Made by a program: the position numbers and the translations under genes. A stretch of DNA of 64,000 bases. Source: Blattamonas nauphoetae. Its lineage: Eukaryota > Preaxostyla > Oxymonadida. Position 1 is the stretch's first letter. Each line of letters opens with the position of its first letter. This document shows positions 21,960 through 33,183 of the stretch, in pieces. The stretch lies in NCBI GenBank assembly GCA_033064195.1, contig JARBJD010000008.1:434001-498000 (forward strand). The letters are read 5' to 3'. Below the pieces are notes generated by a model. It had not been told where the DNA came from and ran no database searches. It saw only the letters and a list, made by a program, of their open reading frames with translations.

Positions 21960-24900
21960 TCATTCGTTCTTCTCAGATTCCTCAGGAATCCCTTGAAGAC
22001 GAGCCAGCACTTGATCAAGTGTCATTCGCTGATCCGCATCAATCTGAAGACACCCTTCAATCAATTCTCGCATCGAAGTGTCTGACACCGTTTCAAGTGG
22101 CACACCAATCCCAGCTGACAACTTCGAGTGAGCTTCCACTCCATCCACTTCCCCAAACGGAACAACACCTGTCTCAATCTCCCACAACACCAGACCAACA
22201 CGAAACACAATCACTTTCGATCCATCCACTCCTTCCTTCAACTCTCCCTCTTTCTCTCCTTGTTCTGGCGCTCGATAACGAATCTCGTCAATCTCATCTT
22301 TCATTCCAGTGTGACTCTCTGATGATTGTGTGTTGTTTGGGAGTGATGGTTTGTCGTGTTCGTCTTTCTTCTCAATTCCAGATTCAACTCGAATGAACAC
22401 GGAGTCGTTTTCGTTCAACAGAATCCAGTGAGGAGAAAGTCGAATCCCCGATTCCAGATTCTCCAGCTCAACCATCTTCACCAGTCCGCGAACAATCTTC
22501 TTCTCAATCTCTCTCCTCTTCTCACATCCCACTCCATCTCCAAAGTGCATCCGATTGAAAAGCGTCTTCTTCCCATCCACCATCTCCATTTCGAACTGCC
22601 CCTCACATTTCATCGCCACAACTGATGAATCCATACGTTGACCATCATCTGCTCCCAATTCATCTCGTGTGTCCTCGTTGTCATCAGATGCTTTTCTTTT
22701 CAGCACTTCAATCGAATTCTCGACTGCTTCGTTTTCCGAAAGTGTGGGTTGGTTGACGATTGTCGATGAATCTGAGTTGGTCGCCTTTCTTCTTCGACGA
22801 CAGATCACAACAACGATGACAGCGAGAAGGAGCAAGACAGCACAAACAATCACAGGAATCAGCCACGGGAGCGATTGGCGGAGAGATTGAGCCCTCCGAA
22901 CTTTGAGTGATTCGAGGAAGGTGAACGAGTCGGTGTACTCCCCATTCCCAAACACAATCCGAGCTCTCCATTCTGAGTCCATCGACAGAGACGACAGAGA
23001 AGACATCGCAATCGACACATTGATGTGCGTCTCGTTCCACAATTCAACTGACGAGAACGACAGAGCAATCACAACTGGCGAACTGCTCGATTTCAAATTC
23101 GATGATTGAGAAGACGACGACGATGACGACGATTCAGACACTTTTAGTTTCAGATCACACGGAATCAATTTCGATCCAACAATCAAAACTGAGAACGAGT
23201 CTTTCTTCTTCGACAGCGTGCTGTTGCTTTTCTTCACGTCAATCCAAGCAACAAAATGAGGCGATTTCAGTTCACTTCCATTCAGAGTCACCGAACACTC
23301 TGACGTTGACGAGATCCAACGATCTTCCGATGTGTCCGACGATGACGGAACAATCGAGATGTTTCCAGATTCGCACATCACATCTTGTTGAGCCGACGGG
23401 AACAACGAGAATCGCGATCCACTGTGAACAATCTCTGTCGACATCAGCGACAGATTGCTCGACTCCATCCAAATCTCTCCCATCCCAATCGACGACAGCA
23501 CACACGACGTCAGCGAACAGTTGCTCTCGTGCAGTTTGATCAGTCCAGTCTCCCACGACGACAGCCCTTCAATCCCATCCACCACAGCAGACGACGATCC
23601 AACTCCTGAAATCTGCACAGATTCCATCACCAACTCACCACCCTTCACATCAAACAGCACAAACGAGGGAACATCAATTTGGACTTCAATCTTCACTTCC
23701 TTCAAAGTGAGTGTTCCAGCCACAGAGACAAGACAGGTCGACTTGTCCAGAGAGGCTGTGGAGGGGATGACGAGTGTCGGAGGCTGAAGATGTTGTTTGA
23801 GGGCCATCTCCAATCCAGACTTGATCGTCATTGGTGAGTTGATTGCGGCTTTCTTGATCAATGTGATTGTTGCACTTCGCGCTGCAACTCTGTCAATTAG
23901 ATTCATTGAAACATCCACTGACGAGCACGGACGCTCCACTGCTCCACACAACTTCGGATCCGAAGCCCCTGAATCAGACACAAACACAATCAGAGGATTC
24001 GGACGAGGAATTGGTTGGAGTGTCAGATGTGTTGAGGGGATCGCAGATGTCGGCGAGTCGTTGAAGAGCACAGAGACGAGAGGATACGCGGTGTCGAATT
24101 GGAGAGTGTCTGACCATCCGAGTGCCAGTTCAGCAGACGAGCCTCCACTTGGAGAGCTGAATCTCACTTCGATTGCTTCGTCAAAGCCATCAAGCGAGAC
24201 CAGGAATGTCACACCAACAGGAAGATCTGTCCCTTCCACAATCAGATGAAATGTCGTGTTCGACGTTGTGGCGAATGAGAAATCAACTCCTGTGAGTGTT
24301 GGACGAGGTGGAACTCGAAAGAGGATGCGTCCATCCAAAACTGTCTTCCGATTAGTTACATCGCATTGTGTGATTTCGTAACTTTTTCCGTGTTGCAGTT
24401 TTGCTGTCTCAATTCGTGACGTCAAAATGTGAGTTGAGTCTTCGTTTGTCGATGGTGTTTCGGTGACTGTGAACGGTAATCCTGTCTGGGTGTTGTCTTC
24501 ATCCACCTCGACGATCGTCAGCGTGATCGGTGTCGACGATGGGAATCCAAATGCAGTGAGTTTGACAATCACTTCATCGAAGTCGGAGAGGTTCAGCGAG
24601 GCAGACGCTGCTCGGAGCAGACACGGCACTTGGAAAGTGAGAGAAGAGTGAGACACAATCATCGAGGGCGACGAGAGCGAGTGTACAGCGTACGTTTCTC
24701 CACACGACAGCAGACTTGATGGAATGACGGGGAGAGAGAGGGATGAGTCAATCGGGGCAGTCGAGACGGAGAAAGCGAATGGAGTGATCGAGATGGGTGT
24801 GTGTTGGTCATCGCCTGCTTTGTTGACAACGAGAGTGAACGATCCAGCTGAGATTCGTTCGGATGTCAGAGACTGGATCACTTCGTCAGAATCGGTTGTG

Positions 24901-27900
24901 TTCATTTCAGCTTTGATCCCGATCAGTGTTGAGGCAGGAGGAGTGTGGACAGAGATTCCAGATGAGAGAACAATGTCAGATGTTTCGGTGACATTTGTCA
25001 TGGAAACGATGGAATACGAACAATCAAATGCAATTTCATCCAATCCTCCAGCTTTCACCCACAACGATTCTCCCATCGTCTCACTTTTCATCGTCACCAA
25101 TATTTCTTCCTCTCGATCAGTCAACTTCAGAGTCCATTCAGTCTCAGGCACAAAGTCCTTCCCAATCACAATCACTTTGAAGTGTTCGTTCGTTTCGGAG
25201 TTCAGTTCGGTCAACGTCGATTCAACCGTCCCAGGCACAGGAATTGTGAACCCCACTCCTGGATTCACAATCACTTCTGAGTCTCCCGAAATCTCGACAA
25301 TCTCGTATCTCTCCCCAAATTGAACAGCCTTCGATGTTTCTTCTTTCCCTGCCCCAAACTCAACTGTCAACTCCGACGCTGAATCTCGAACAATCGATGT
25401 CGAGCTGATCTCAATGCTTCCGCGCTTCACTTTCATCGATGTCAGCGACAACGGGAAATTCACTCCTTTCACTGACACCGAAGCTGTCGGCTGTTCTCCA
25501 TTCAGAATCACTCCCTCTGCTTCTTCAACTCGTCCAGGTGAATCAGGAACTGTGATTGTCGCTGTTGGAGTGACAGCTGCAGCCATAGCATTCACAGTCA
25601 ATGAGATGATCTTGTATTTCTTCGAATATTCCAGTGTCCTTGTTTTGTTATAGATTTGAAAACTTGTCATGTTCACCATCGTCGTCGGTCCACCCAATCC
25701 TTCTGTTCGTGTAGACACATTGATTAAAAGTGCTCCTTCTTTGATCGCATCCCCTTCCATCTCCTTCACACCAATCGAGACAATCCTTCCTTGCAGGATG
25801 TTTTCTCCCGAAAGAGTAAGTGTCAATTCTGTCTTGAACTTTCCACTCAGTGTTGCATCCACATTGCTGATTCGAGAAGGTTCATCTCGAACCCAGAATG
25901 AAGGAGGTGTGATCGATATATTCTGAGTTTGTGACGAGAACGACTTCAAGTTGTACGTCTTCCCATACGACAACGGTCCAGAAGGACGAATCCCCGCTGT
26001 CTGCGATGATTTCGCTGTTGTTGTTGATGTTGAGAACGAGAATGGACCAATCATGATTTCGGTCTTCAGCGGATCTGATGCATCGAACACAACCAGCGTG
26101 TACGAACCTTCGAAAATTGATGAGACTGTGACAGTGACGTTGGCATCGTCCATGTTCGGCAGGGCCAGATCAGCTTTGATTTCCGTCAGTGTTGGCTCTT
26201 TGGGTGTTGTGAACGACAGACCAATCATGTTGCCTGCTCTACTTTTTGGTGTGTGGTGCCACCACGTCCAGTCGGGCTCTGTCTCTCCTTCAAAAACCAA
26301 CTCGTTGCTTGTTGATTGAGAAGCACTTTTCTTCACATCAACAATCGAATAGCTCGCTGAAGAGTGGAGAGAAGGAACATTCGGATTGTTGAGTGCGATT
26401 GTCACTTTTCCAGCTGTTTTCGAGAACGACACTTTCTCTGCCACAAACACTGTTCCATCTGTTTTTTTGAGTGTCACATCGAATTGACTGCTGGTTCCTG
26501 TGAATACTCCCTCAAACAACAGAACAACCTCAAATCCATCTCTATTCTCATTTTCTTGGATCGTTCGATTGACGGAGGTGATCGAAGGACCAATCAAGTC
26601 GGGATAGACTGTACTGGCTTGAGAATCCCCGCAATGCGGCTGTGCTGATGTTGAGAAGCAGTCGAAGAATTCAACCGTTGAGATCTCCTTGTCAATAATG
26701 ACGACGCAATCAGTCACACGCCCGCTTGTCTTGCGCGCTGTGCACACATTGTCTTTGAAGAGCACATCCGTCAGAATGATCGAGCCTGTTTGCAGATAAG
26801 AATTGAAGTAGATCCCTCCAGTCTGTGATCCCTCGTTGTCGGAGATTGTGCAGTTGTCGAAACGGGTGTTGGGGTTCGAAGTGAAATAAAACGGATATTT
26901 CTGGTCGAGTGGAGTGTCAGATGGTGATCGGGAATCCGTGAACGTGCATTTTGCCATTGTTACTGATTCGTAGCCGATAACCACGAGATGTCCACCAGAT
27001 CCAGCAGTGTTGTTTGAGAATCGGCAATTGAAGAGAGTGGCCGAGTATTTTTTGGAGGTGGCGTCTCGTGAGTGTCCTAAATCAATTGCTCCTCCGGATG
27101 AGCCTGACAATGTTGCACAGCACTGATTGAAAGAACTGTCCTTCACAACAACATCCGCTCGGTAGTTCCACACGTAGAGAGCTGCACCGTTACCACTGCT
27201 AAGATCGGAAAATGTGCAAGACATGATCCACACTGGATCATACTCGTTCTCATCAGATTCTGATTGGGTGAGACGTAGTTGAGTGGTTTGTGATGTGTAG
27301 TCGTCGATTGCCTGACCTTGTTCTGGAATCGGTTCAGGGACAGGTTCGGGAGGATCGTCGTTGGTTGTGCAGGAAGTGAACGAACAGTTCGACAACAGAG
27401 ACGATCCTGACCAGTCCAACCGCATCCCGCTTGTCCCGCAAAGATGATTCGTCGATTCCGACACTGACACCCCAATCAGCCGCTGCGTCACAAATGAACA
27501 CGAACAAGGGAACGTCGAAGGAAGGCGAGTGCTCGTCGTGTTTGTCAGCGAAGACGACGACAGAGACACAGAGCATCCAACAACTCTAGTCAGACCATTC
27601 CCAAAACATTTCCCGAAATCGAAAAGCGGGCCCGTTCCAACCACCAAATGCTTCGAGTTCATCGACAAACCACTTCCCACTATCGAAAGCGATCCAACGC
27701 CAAAACAGTTCGCATGTCCTTCTTGATTCGATCTCATCTGCGATGAACACGACAACGATCGCGGTCCGCTCACCAGAGGCAACAGAGACGGCAATTCTGT
27801 TGATGAGTGATGGCTGCACGAGATAATCGACACAGACACCGATGATTCCATCCCCGAATCCCCGATCACAAATGGAGACGTGTTAGCGCTCGACGTGATT

Positions 27901-28358
27901 TCAGTCCGAGAAACCACAAATGTCGACGAGCGGATCAAACTCACGGCTGTGTCAGGGGTATTCGCAAATAATTGCAGATTGTCAAGTTGGAATGTGCTGT
28001 TCCACACTTCAAACATCACAGAAAGCTTCTTTGCCTTGCTAAATGCTTCGTTCTTCCGGAGTTGTGATGGGTTTTCTGACAGGATGTTTTGGAGACTATT
28101 TCGGTGAACGATAGAGGTTGATGACCCCGAAAGATCCACATTCCGAGAGTGGATGTGGATGTCTTGTGCAATATAATGACCATCCGGAACGATGACTTCC
28201 AAATGTTGAGTTGAAGTGGAGTTTCTCGGAGCGGAGATTTGTTGATCCAGCAAGACTCTGAAATCAAGTGAAACTCCGCTAATGTTGTGTGTGGGTGAGG
28301 CAGAGTGTGCACACACCCACGAAAAGAGTAACAAGATGAGTTGAAGTGATGGTGTCAT
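21960..28358 (-). CDS. giant secreted beta-helix / modular ectodomain / TM / pseudokinase protein (2132 aa)
   Basis: Likely cell-surface receptor-like protein. Signal peptide MTPSLQLILLLFSWVCAHS. Residues ~30-600 are parallel beta-helix-type repeats (Ser/Thr-rich, GGAIDLG, NCxFSNN motifs). Residues ~610-1480 hold about eight Ig-like/IPT-like modules of ~100 residues, each with a ...TVE/KxLTAxG... strand and a YxIVSV-like end. A second beta-helix region follows the motif CGAVERPCSS. One TM helix lies at ~1828-1852 (WLIPVIVCAVLLLLAVIVVV) with an RRRR stop-transfer. The cytoplasmic tail holds a kinase C-lobe (IRYRAPE, VGLVLWEIETGVVPFGE) but no glycine loop, VAIK Lys, HRD or DFG, so it is a pseudokinase. 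The ORF is uninterrupted. It lies downstream of, and in the same direction as, a shorter paralogue; the promoter-proximal sequence is shared with the paralogue at 58494. Confidence 0.85.
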   Translation of the reverse strand: MTPSLQLILLLFSWVCAHSASPTHNISGVSLDFRVLLDQQISAPRNSTSTQHLEVIVPDGHYIAQDIHIHSRNVDLSGSSTSIVHRNSLQNILSENPSQLRKNEAFSKAKKLSVMFEVWNSTFQLDNLQLFANTPDTAVSLIRSSTFVVSRTEITSSANTSPFVIGDSGMESSVSVSIISCSHHSSTELPSLLPLVSGPRSLSCSSQMRSNQEGHANCFGVGSLSIVGSGLSMNSKHLVVGTGPLFDFGKCFGNGLTRVVGCSVSLSSSSLTNTTSTRLPSTFPCSCSFVTQRLIGVSVSESTNHLCGTSGMRLDWSGSSLLSNCSFTSCTTNDDPPEPVPEPIPEQGQAIDDYTSQTTQLRLTQSESDENEYDPVWIMSCTFSDLSSGNGAALYVWNYRADVVVKDSSFNQCCATLSGSSGGAIDLGHSRDATSKKYSATLFNCRFSNNTAGSGGHLVVIGYESVTMAKCTFTDSRSPSDTPLDQKYPFYFTSNPNTRFDNCTISDNEGSQTGGIYFNSYLQTGSIILTDVLFKDNVCTARKTSGRVTDCVVIIDKEISTVEFFDCFSTSAQPHCGDSQASTVYPDLIGPSITSVNRTIQENENRDGFEVVLLFEGVFTGTSSQFDVTLKKTDGTVFVAEKVSFSKTAGKVTIALNNPNVPSLHSSASYSIVDVKKSASQSTSNELVFEGETEPDWTWWHHTPKSRAGNMIGLSFTTPKEPTLTEIKADLALPNMDDANVTVTVSSIFEGSYTLVVFDASDPLKTEIMIGPFSFSTSTTTAKSSQTAGIRPSGPLSYGKTYNLKSFSSQTQNISITPPSFWVRDEPSRISNVDATLSGKFKTELTLTLSGENILQGRIVSIGVKEMEGDAIKEGALLINVSTRTEGLGGPTTMVNMTSFQIYNKTRTLEYSKKYKIISLTVNAMAAAVTPTATITVPDSPGRVEEAEGVILNGEQPTASVSVKGVNFPLSLTSMKVKRGSIEISSTSIVRDSASELTVEFGAGKEETSKAVQFGERYEIVEISGDSEVIVNPGVGFTIPVPGTVESTLTELNSETNEHFKVIVIGKDFVPETEWTLKLTDREEEILVTMKSETMGESLWVKAGGLDEIAFDCSYSIVSMTNVTETSDIVLSSGISVHTPPASTLIGIKAEMNTTDSDEVIQSLTSERISAGSFTLVVNKAGDDQHTPISITPFAFSVSTAPIDSSLSLPVIPSSLLSCGETYAVHSLSSPSMIVSHSSLTFQVPCLLRAASASLNLSDFDEVIVKLTAFGFPSSTPITLTIVEVDEDNTQTGLPFTVTETPSTNEDSTHILTSRIETAKLQHGKSYEITQCDVTNRKTVLDGRILFRVPPRPTLTGVDFSFATTSNTTFHLIVEGTDLPVGVTFLVSLDGFDEAIEVRFSSPSGGSSAELALGWSDTLQFDTAYPLVSVLFNDSPTSAIPSTHLTLQPIPRPNPLIVFVSDSGASDPKLCGAVERPCSSVDVSMNLIDRVAARSATITLIKKAAINSPMTIKSGLEMALKQHLQPPTLVIPSTASLDKSTCLVSVAGTLTLKEVKIEVQIDVPSFVLFDVKGGELVMESVQISGVGSSSAVVDGIEGLSSWETGLIKLHESNCSLTSCVLSSIGMGEIWMESSNLSLMSTEIVHSGSRFSLFPSAQQDVMCESGNISIVPSSSDTSEDRWISSTSECSVTLNGSELKSPHFVAWIDVKKSNSTLSKKKDSFSVLIVGSKLIPCDLKLKVSESSSSSSSSQSSNLKSSSSPVVIALSFSSVELWNETHINVSIAMSSLSSLSMDSEWRARIVFGNGEYTDSFTFLESLKVRRAQSLRQSLPWLIPVIVCAVLLLLAVIVVVICRRRRKATNSDSSTIVNQPTLSENEAVENSIEVLKRKASDDNEDTRDELGADDGQRMDSSVVAMKCEGQFEMEMVDGKKTLFNRMHFGDGVGCEKRREIEKKIVRGLVKMVELENLESGIRLSPHWILLNENDSVFIRVESGIEKKDEHDKPSLPNNTQSSESHTGMKDEIDEIRYRAPEQGEKEGELKEGVDGSKVIVFRVGLVLWEIETGVVPFGEVDGVEAHSKLSAGIGVPLETVSDTSMRELIEGCLQIDADQRMTLDQVLARLQGIPEESEKNE

Positions 28359-28367
28359 TTAAAATCG

Positions 28368-28382
28368 TATAATGGTTTGATC
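28368..28382 (-). promoter_or_regulatory. conserved element just upstream of start codon
   Basis: GATCAAACCATTATA lies 9 nt before the ATG of the 2132-aa gene. It is identical, at the same distance, before the ATG of the paralogue at 58494. It may be a core promoter/initiator element or simply conserved by recent duplication. Confidence 0.35.
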
Positions 28383-29061
28383 AAATCTGGTCGTTGAACT
28401 TTGATTGCAATGGCTACTGGAGGATTGAAAACGGTCATAAGCACGACTCTTCTTCATTTCTATCAAACAGTCTGACCATCTCGTCTGAAAACTGTTGAAA
28501 TTTGACGAGAACGATTCAACTGGATTGTTTGTCGAGAGAATCAGGATAATAAGTCATATAAGCGAGGTACAGGAAGAAAAATAAGTGAGATGGGCTGTTT
28601 AAAAGAGCATGAGTGCTTCCACACAATCCACAAACCTCCTCCAAAACGCGAATCGGAAGTGAAGACGGATGGAAGCAGATCTTGGAATGAAGACGACAAT
28701 CAAACCGAAAGAAAAGAGGGCAGAAAGCACATGAACACGATGAGAGCACGACAATCAACAATCAACTCCATCGCCAACAGCAAGACTGAAGTGAATCAAC
28801 ATCGATGCAGCTTGTGCCATAGCATAAATCATAAATGAACTGAAACAAAGTGTGACAACAGCAAAACTGAACAATGTGAAGTGAATGATGCGTCGATTGA
28901 AGAATGCGGAACTAAAGATTTTAAAAAGAATGTTGAAAACACGAACTGGCAGCGACAGTCAAGGGTGAGATGAGACTGCACAGAGAGTGTTAGTTGTGAA
29001 GTGTGAGTGAAGGTCGGTTGAAAACGAAGAGCGAGTTGCTTGAATGTTGTGAACTGCCTTG

Positions 29062-32000
29062 TCAAGGACCCTTCAAGTCCTTTCCAAAAGCGATCTGACA
29101 GTCGTCGGGATGAGAAGTGAGGAATTCGCCGATTTCAGAGAGTGTTGGTCGGTCTTTCGGATCAACTGAAACACAACGAAGGATCAGAGTGATGAACTCC
29201 TCGTTCTGAAGCGATTCCATTTTTAGTCCAATACCTGTTCCCGATTGTCGCTGAGCATTCACTGCATCAAGTTCTCCAAACGGAACTTGACCAGTCTCAA
29301 TTTCCCACAAGACCAGGCCAAGACTAAAAATTGACGCTTTGTGCCCATCCACAGATTCCACTCCACTTCTTCCATCAGACGACACAACTTCAGGTGCTCG
29401 CCATCGAAGACCATCCATTCCTGCCTTGCCTGAGTATGGGTTTTGTGTGATCTCACCTGGCTGGTTCGTGTTTTCTTCCAAGTTCGGTAATGGTGGTGCG
29501 TTCTGCATTTGTGTCTGAGCTGCTTCTTCTTCCGCTTCCGATGCATTCATTTGCAGTTTCAACTGAACAAGTCCAGATGTGTCAACCAAAATCCAGTGAG
29601 ACGAAAGACGAGTCAGAACATCACTCCATCCTCGATGAGCCACAACATGCTTCAATCCATTCACAAGCTGAAGACCAACTCCTCTCTTCCCAATCTCTCG
29701 GTGTTCTTTGTGAAGCACACTGTAAAGCGTCGAATCCATTCGAGCTGTCGAAATCCCAAAATCTCCACTGCACGCCATCACTTCCACCAACTCTCCATCC
29801 TTCCTCGATTCAGAGTTCATCGCCTCCGTAGACTGGTTGACAATTGTTGGATGATTGTTGGAAGTCCCAATCGCTGATTGGTCATTTTCATTTGTCCTAA
29901 GCACTCCATTCGAACAATCCACTCCAAACTCTTCCACTTTCTCAACATCAATCGGCTCTTGCGCTTCCATCTCTTTTGGAATCGGTTCTGCATTCTTCTT
30001 CTGTCGGCGTCGCAGCAGAACGATAATGAGGATCGCCAACACCAATGCAATCAGTAGACATCCAACCAGCGGAATCAGCCAGCTCAGAAGTGCTTTCGTT
30101 TCGGGAGACAGTGACTTTTTCTGATCATTCGACGATTTTGGGATGTGGAACCGGATCGTCTCGTTCATCCACACAAACAGTGCCTCTGATTCTGCTGTCG
30201 GAACAATCGATTTGATTGTGTATGTCGTGTCGTGTGTCAGAATCCTTCCCTCTCCAACCACTTTGAACTCCTTCGTCGCTCCTGATTTCGACCCAGCTTC
30301 GGCTGTGATCGTCAGTGTCACTTCTTCCCCATCTTCCAAAACAACAAAGTCGTACGATCCACTCACTTCTTTGTCGAAGTGAAGAATCACAAATGCAAAT
30401 TGGGGATCAGATTCGACGAGGATGGCCGATGCGACTTGGAGCGTGGAGAAGGAGGGAGTGTCTGGTGTGGTGAAGGAGAGCAATTCTGGTGTTACTGCGA
30501 GGTTGAAGGCCCACGCTGCGACAGGCACTTCGATGTTGTTTGTAACTCGAGAAGAAGAGGAGGATTCAGGAACAATTCCGACAATCGATGTGATCGTGTA
30601 AGAAGTGTTCCATTCAAGACTGCCTTCAATCACAGACACCAGAGTCCCTGTTCCATCCGAGAACAACATTCTGATCTTTGTGACTGTTCCATCCGAGTCT
30701 TTCACTGTCACATTGAATTCTTGTGATGTCAGCGGTGTCTTCCCTTCCATCTCCAACTCAATCTTTCCTGTCTTCTCGTTCACTCTCACTGTTGGTTTCG
30801 ATGTCAGAAGCGGACCAATACTGTTAAACTCGGGAGCCAAAACTCGTTCAGGGTCGAACAAAAACGTCGACGAATTGAAACTTCCTTCGACGATGATTCC
30901 ACTTGAGTCAGAATGGACCGTGGAGAAACAATCTTCAAACTCGAGTGTGGGTACGACAGAGAAGTCGACGCACATGATTGCGACATCTGTGAACTTGGTC
31001 GTATTCTTTGGGAATCTCAGGCAGTCCGCGAAGAAAGCAGTATCTTGACCAACCGTATTCCCATCAAACAAGACACGCGAGAACGAATGATGCGTCGAAT
31101 CGGTAAAGTGGAAGATGAAGATGGCGCCAGTCGCTCCCGAGTGGCAGTTCTTCACGAGAGTGTCGGAGATCTGCATATCTTTCTGAGGATAATACGAAAT
31201 TGCACTTCCAGCATGCTTGGACGAGCATTCGATGAAGTGGCATCCCTTCAACGTCAACGCACCCTCCCCATCCGCGCGGATTCCCCCTCCATATGAGTAT
31301 CCAGACACGGCAATTAAGGTGCAGCGTTCAAACCGCGAATAGTCAACCACCAGATCAAGAAATCCCTTGACGACCACACCACCTCCAACATGAGCCGCCA
31401 TGCAGTCTTCGATGACACAACCATCCACGCGGAACTGCTGAGAGTTGTCTCGCAGGAAGAATCCAGTCAAAAAGAGGCCTCCACCCTCAGAATAACCATC
31501 AGTTGTTGAACAGCCCTCGAATCGGCACGAATCGATGAGAACATCATCCATACACGAAATTGACATCGCTCCACCAGACCGGCCTGATGAACAGGACGAG
31601 AAGTTCGACGATATGGCTGTGAAACAAATGTGGTCGAACTGAGCAGAGATGTCGACAAAAACCGTTCCACCAGAATCGCCGGTGAAGGCAATGTTGTCGA
31701 AGGAGCATGACTCGACGGAGAGGGTGCCTGGGTTCTTGTTGAAGATGAGTGGGCGAGCAGATGGTTGATAATTGGCTCCAGTGAAGCGGCAGTTCGTGAA
31801 AACGGCTTTGGATGATGTGTCGCCACTTGATTCATCGAATTCAAATTTGACACCATCCATGAATGGTTCTGGATCTTGACCAGGTCTGGTGACTGTGCCT
31901 TCCGACGATTCTTTGTCGGTGTTGTGGGAGGGGAGGAGGGAGGAGAAGGAAGAATTCGAGCACAAAACGCACCCGACAGTGTTCACGTCACGAATCGTCG

Positions 32001-32883
32001 ATCCCGACAAATGCGAGTTTGTCAGCGACACAACACATCCCAACATCTTCTGAACCAAATGCCGAAGGCGTGGCGAGTGCGGACACCCAATCGAACTCAT
32101 GTTCACAAACGAGCACCCAATCAGCGATGACGACATTCTGCCAACCGCTTCCACATTCTTTCGAGCTGTTCGTGTCAGTGAGAGGCCAATCCCGTCGTTT
32201 CCCAGAATCCGAGATGAGTCAAACGAGCATCCAAGAATCGATAGCGAAACTGACTCTCCAAGGGATGGAAATGACGATGTTTCAACAACACCACGCATCG
32301 ATCCAACATCATTCCACAGTCTGCTGTTCGCAATCACAACTGACGATTCTCTTCCTGATTCCTCCAATGGAGATCCAGAAATCACAATCGCACTTGTCCA
32401 TGGCGATACTTCAATTCTGCTTGAAGATATCGTCAGCATGCTGCTTGAAACAATTGCCAGCCTTGACGTTCCCTTTTCGTTCTTCTGGAATCTTCCTTTG
32501 GCAGAAGTGTCGATCAGTGAGAACTGGATCGATTTCAAAGACAGTGATGAGTTTGTCAATGAGAACATGCAATTCCCAAAGTCCTGTTTCCTTCCATCAT
32601 CGGAATTCCAGTTCACTTCAGACTCGGACGAAGTAATCAGTGATGTCTTCAAATCGCCATTTTCAATCGATGGCTCGCCTGAAAGCTCTATTGATCTGTG
32701 TGCAATTTCGATGTTATCCCCAATGTATGTCCCTTCTTGCAACGACAAAGACAAAGTTTCATTTGGCTCAGAGTTGGAAAAGTTCAAGTTGGTGCTCAGA
32801 AGAGTGGAGAGGCTATAAGACTATTTGGAGTGGTTTGAAGATGTCGCTACGCCAGCAAGCAGAAGGAACAATTGCGTGAACAT
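29062..32883 (-). CDS. secreted beta-helix / TM / pseudokinase protein (~1260 aa)
   Basis: Shorter member of the same receptor-like family. MFTQLFLLLAG starts a signal peptide. It is followed by either an in-frame TAG or, more favourably, a 30-nt GT-AG micro-intron (32821-32850), after which the ORF is open to 29062. Ectodomain: beta-helix repeats (SSLIGCSFVNMSS, GGAMSIS, GGGVVVKG) over ~650 residues and two Ig-like modules (EFNVTVKDSDG...; SGSYDFVVLEDGEE...). A TM helix (WLIPLVGCLLIALVLAILII) and an RRR stop-transfer follow, then a linker with EKVEEFGVD and a kinase C-lobe (LRWRAPEVVSS, LGLVLWEIETGQVPFGE, DPKDRPTLSEI). HRD and DFG are replaced (SSHWILVD). It is upstream of the 2132-aa gene on the same strand. 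Confidence 0.85.
32821..32850 (-). other. candidate 30-nt micro-intron holding an in-frame TAG
   Basis: GTAGCGACATC...CCAAATAG directly after the signal-peptide start. Phase 0 removal links MFTQLFLLLAG to SYSLSTLLST. The paralogue at 41791 reads through the equivalent bases as coding, so a plain nonsense change remains possible. Confidence 0.4.
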
Positions 32884-33183
32884 GATTGTTCAGCAAAGAT
32901 ATGTTCAACAATGTTGTTTAAGAGAAGAGAGGGCGTGATCATGCCCTCTATTTGAAACTTGGATCCATTACATCAAAAGGCGAGATGTGTCCATTCTCAT
33001 ATCGAGAAATGAGGATTTCAATATGTGGAGAAGTGTGTTTGATAACAATCAGGGCTGGCAATGACACCACCTTCATCGAATGGAATTAATAATTCATATT
33101 GGTGCGATCACATTTTGTCCAAATGTTCACAACTCCCGAGCATGTATGTTGTTTTCTGTTCCTTGATCCTTGTGCCATCTTCC
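32884..33183. other. divergent intergenic region
   Basis: Shared upstream region of the minus-strand beta-helix gene and the plus-strand SPRY-like gene. It is recognisably similar to 41800-42092, between the duplicated pair. Confidence 0.6.

Noticed and set aside
22128-28107. Many plus-strand ORFs over the 2132-aa gene
   Set aside because: Antisense shadows of a long, domain-supported ORF.
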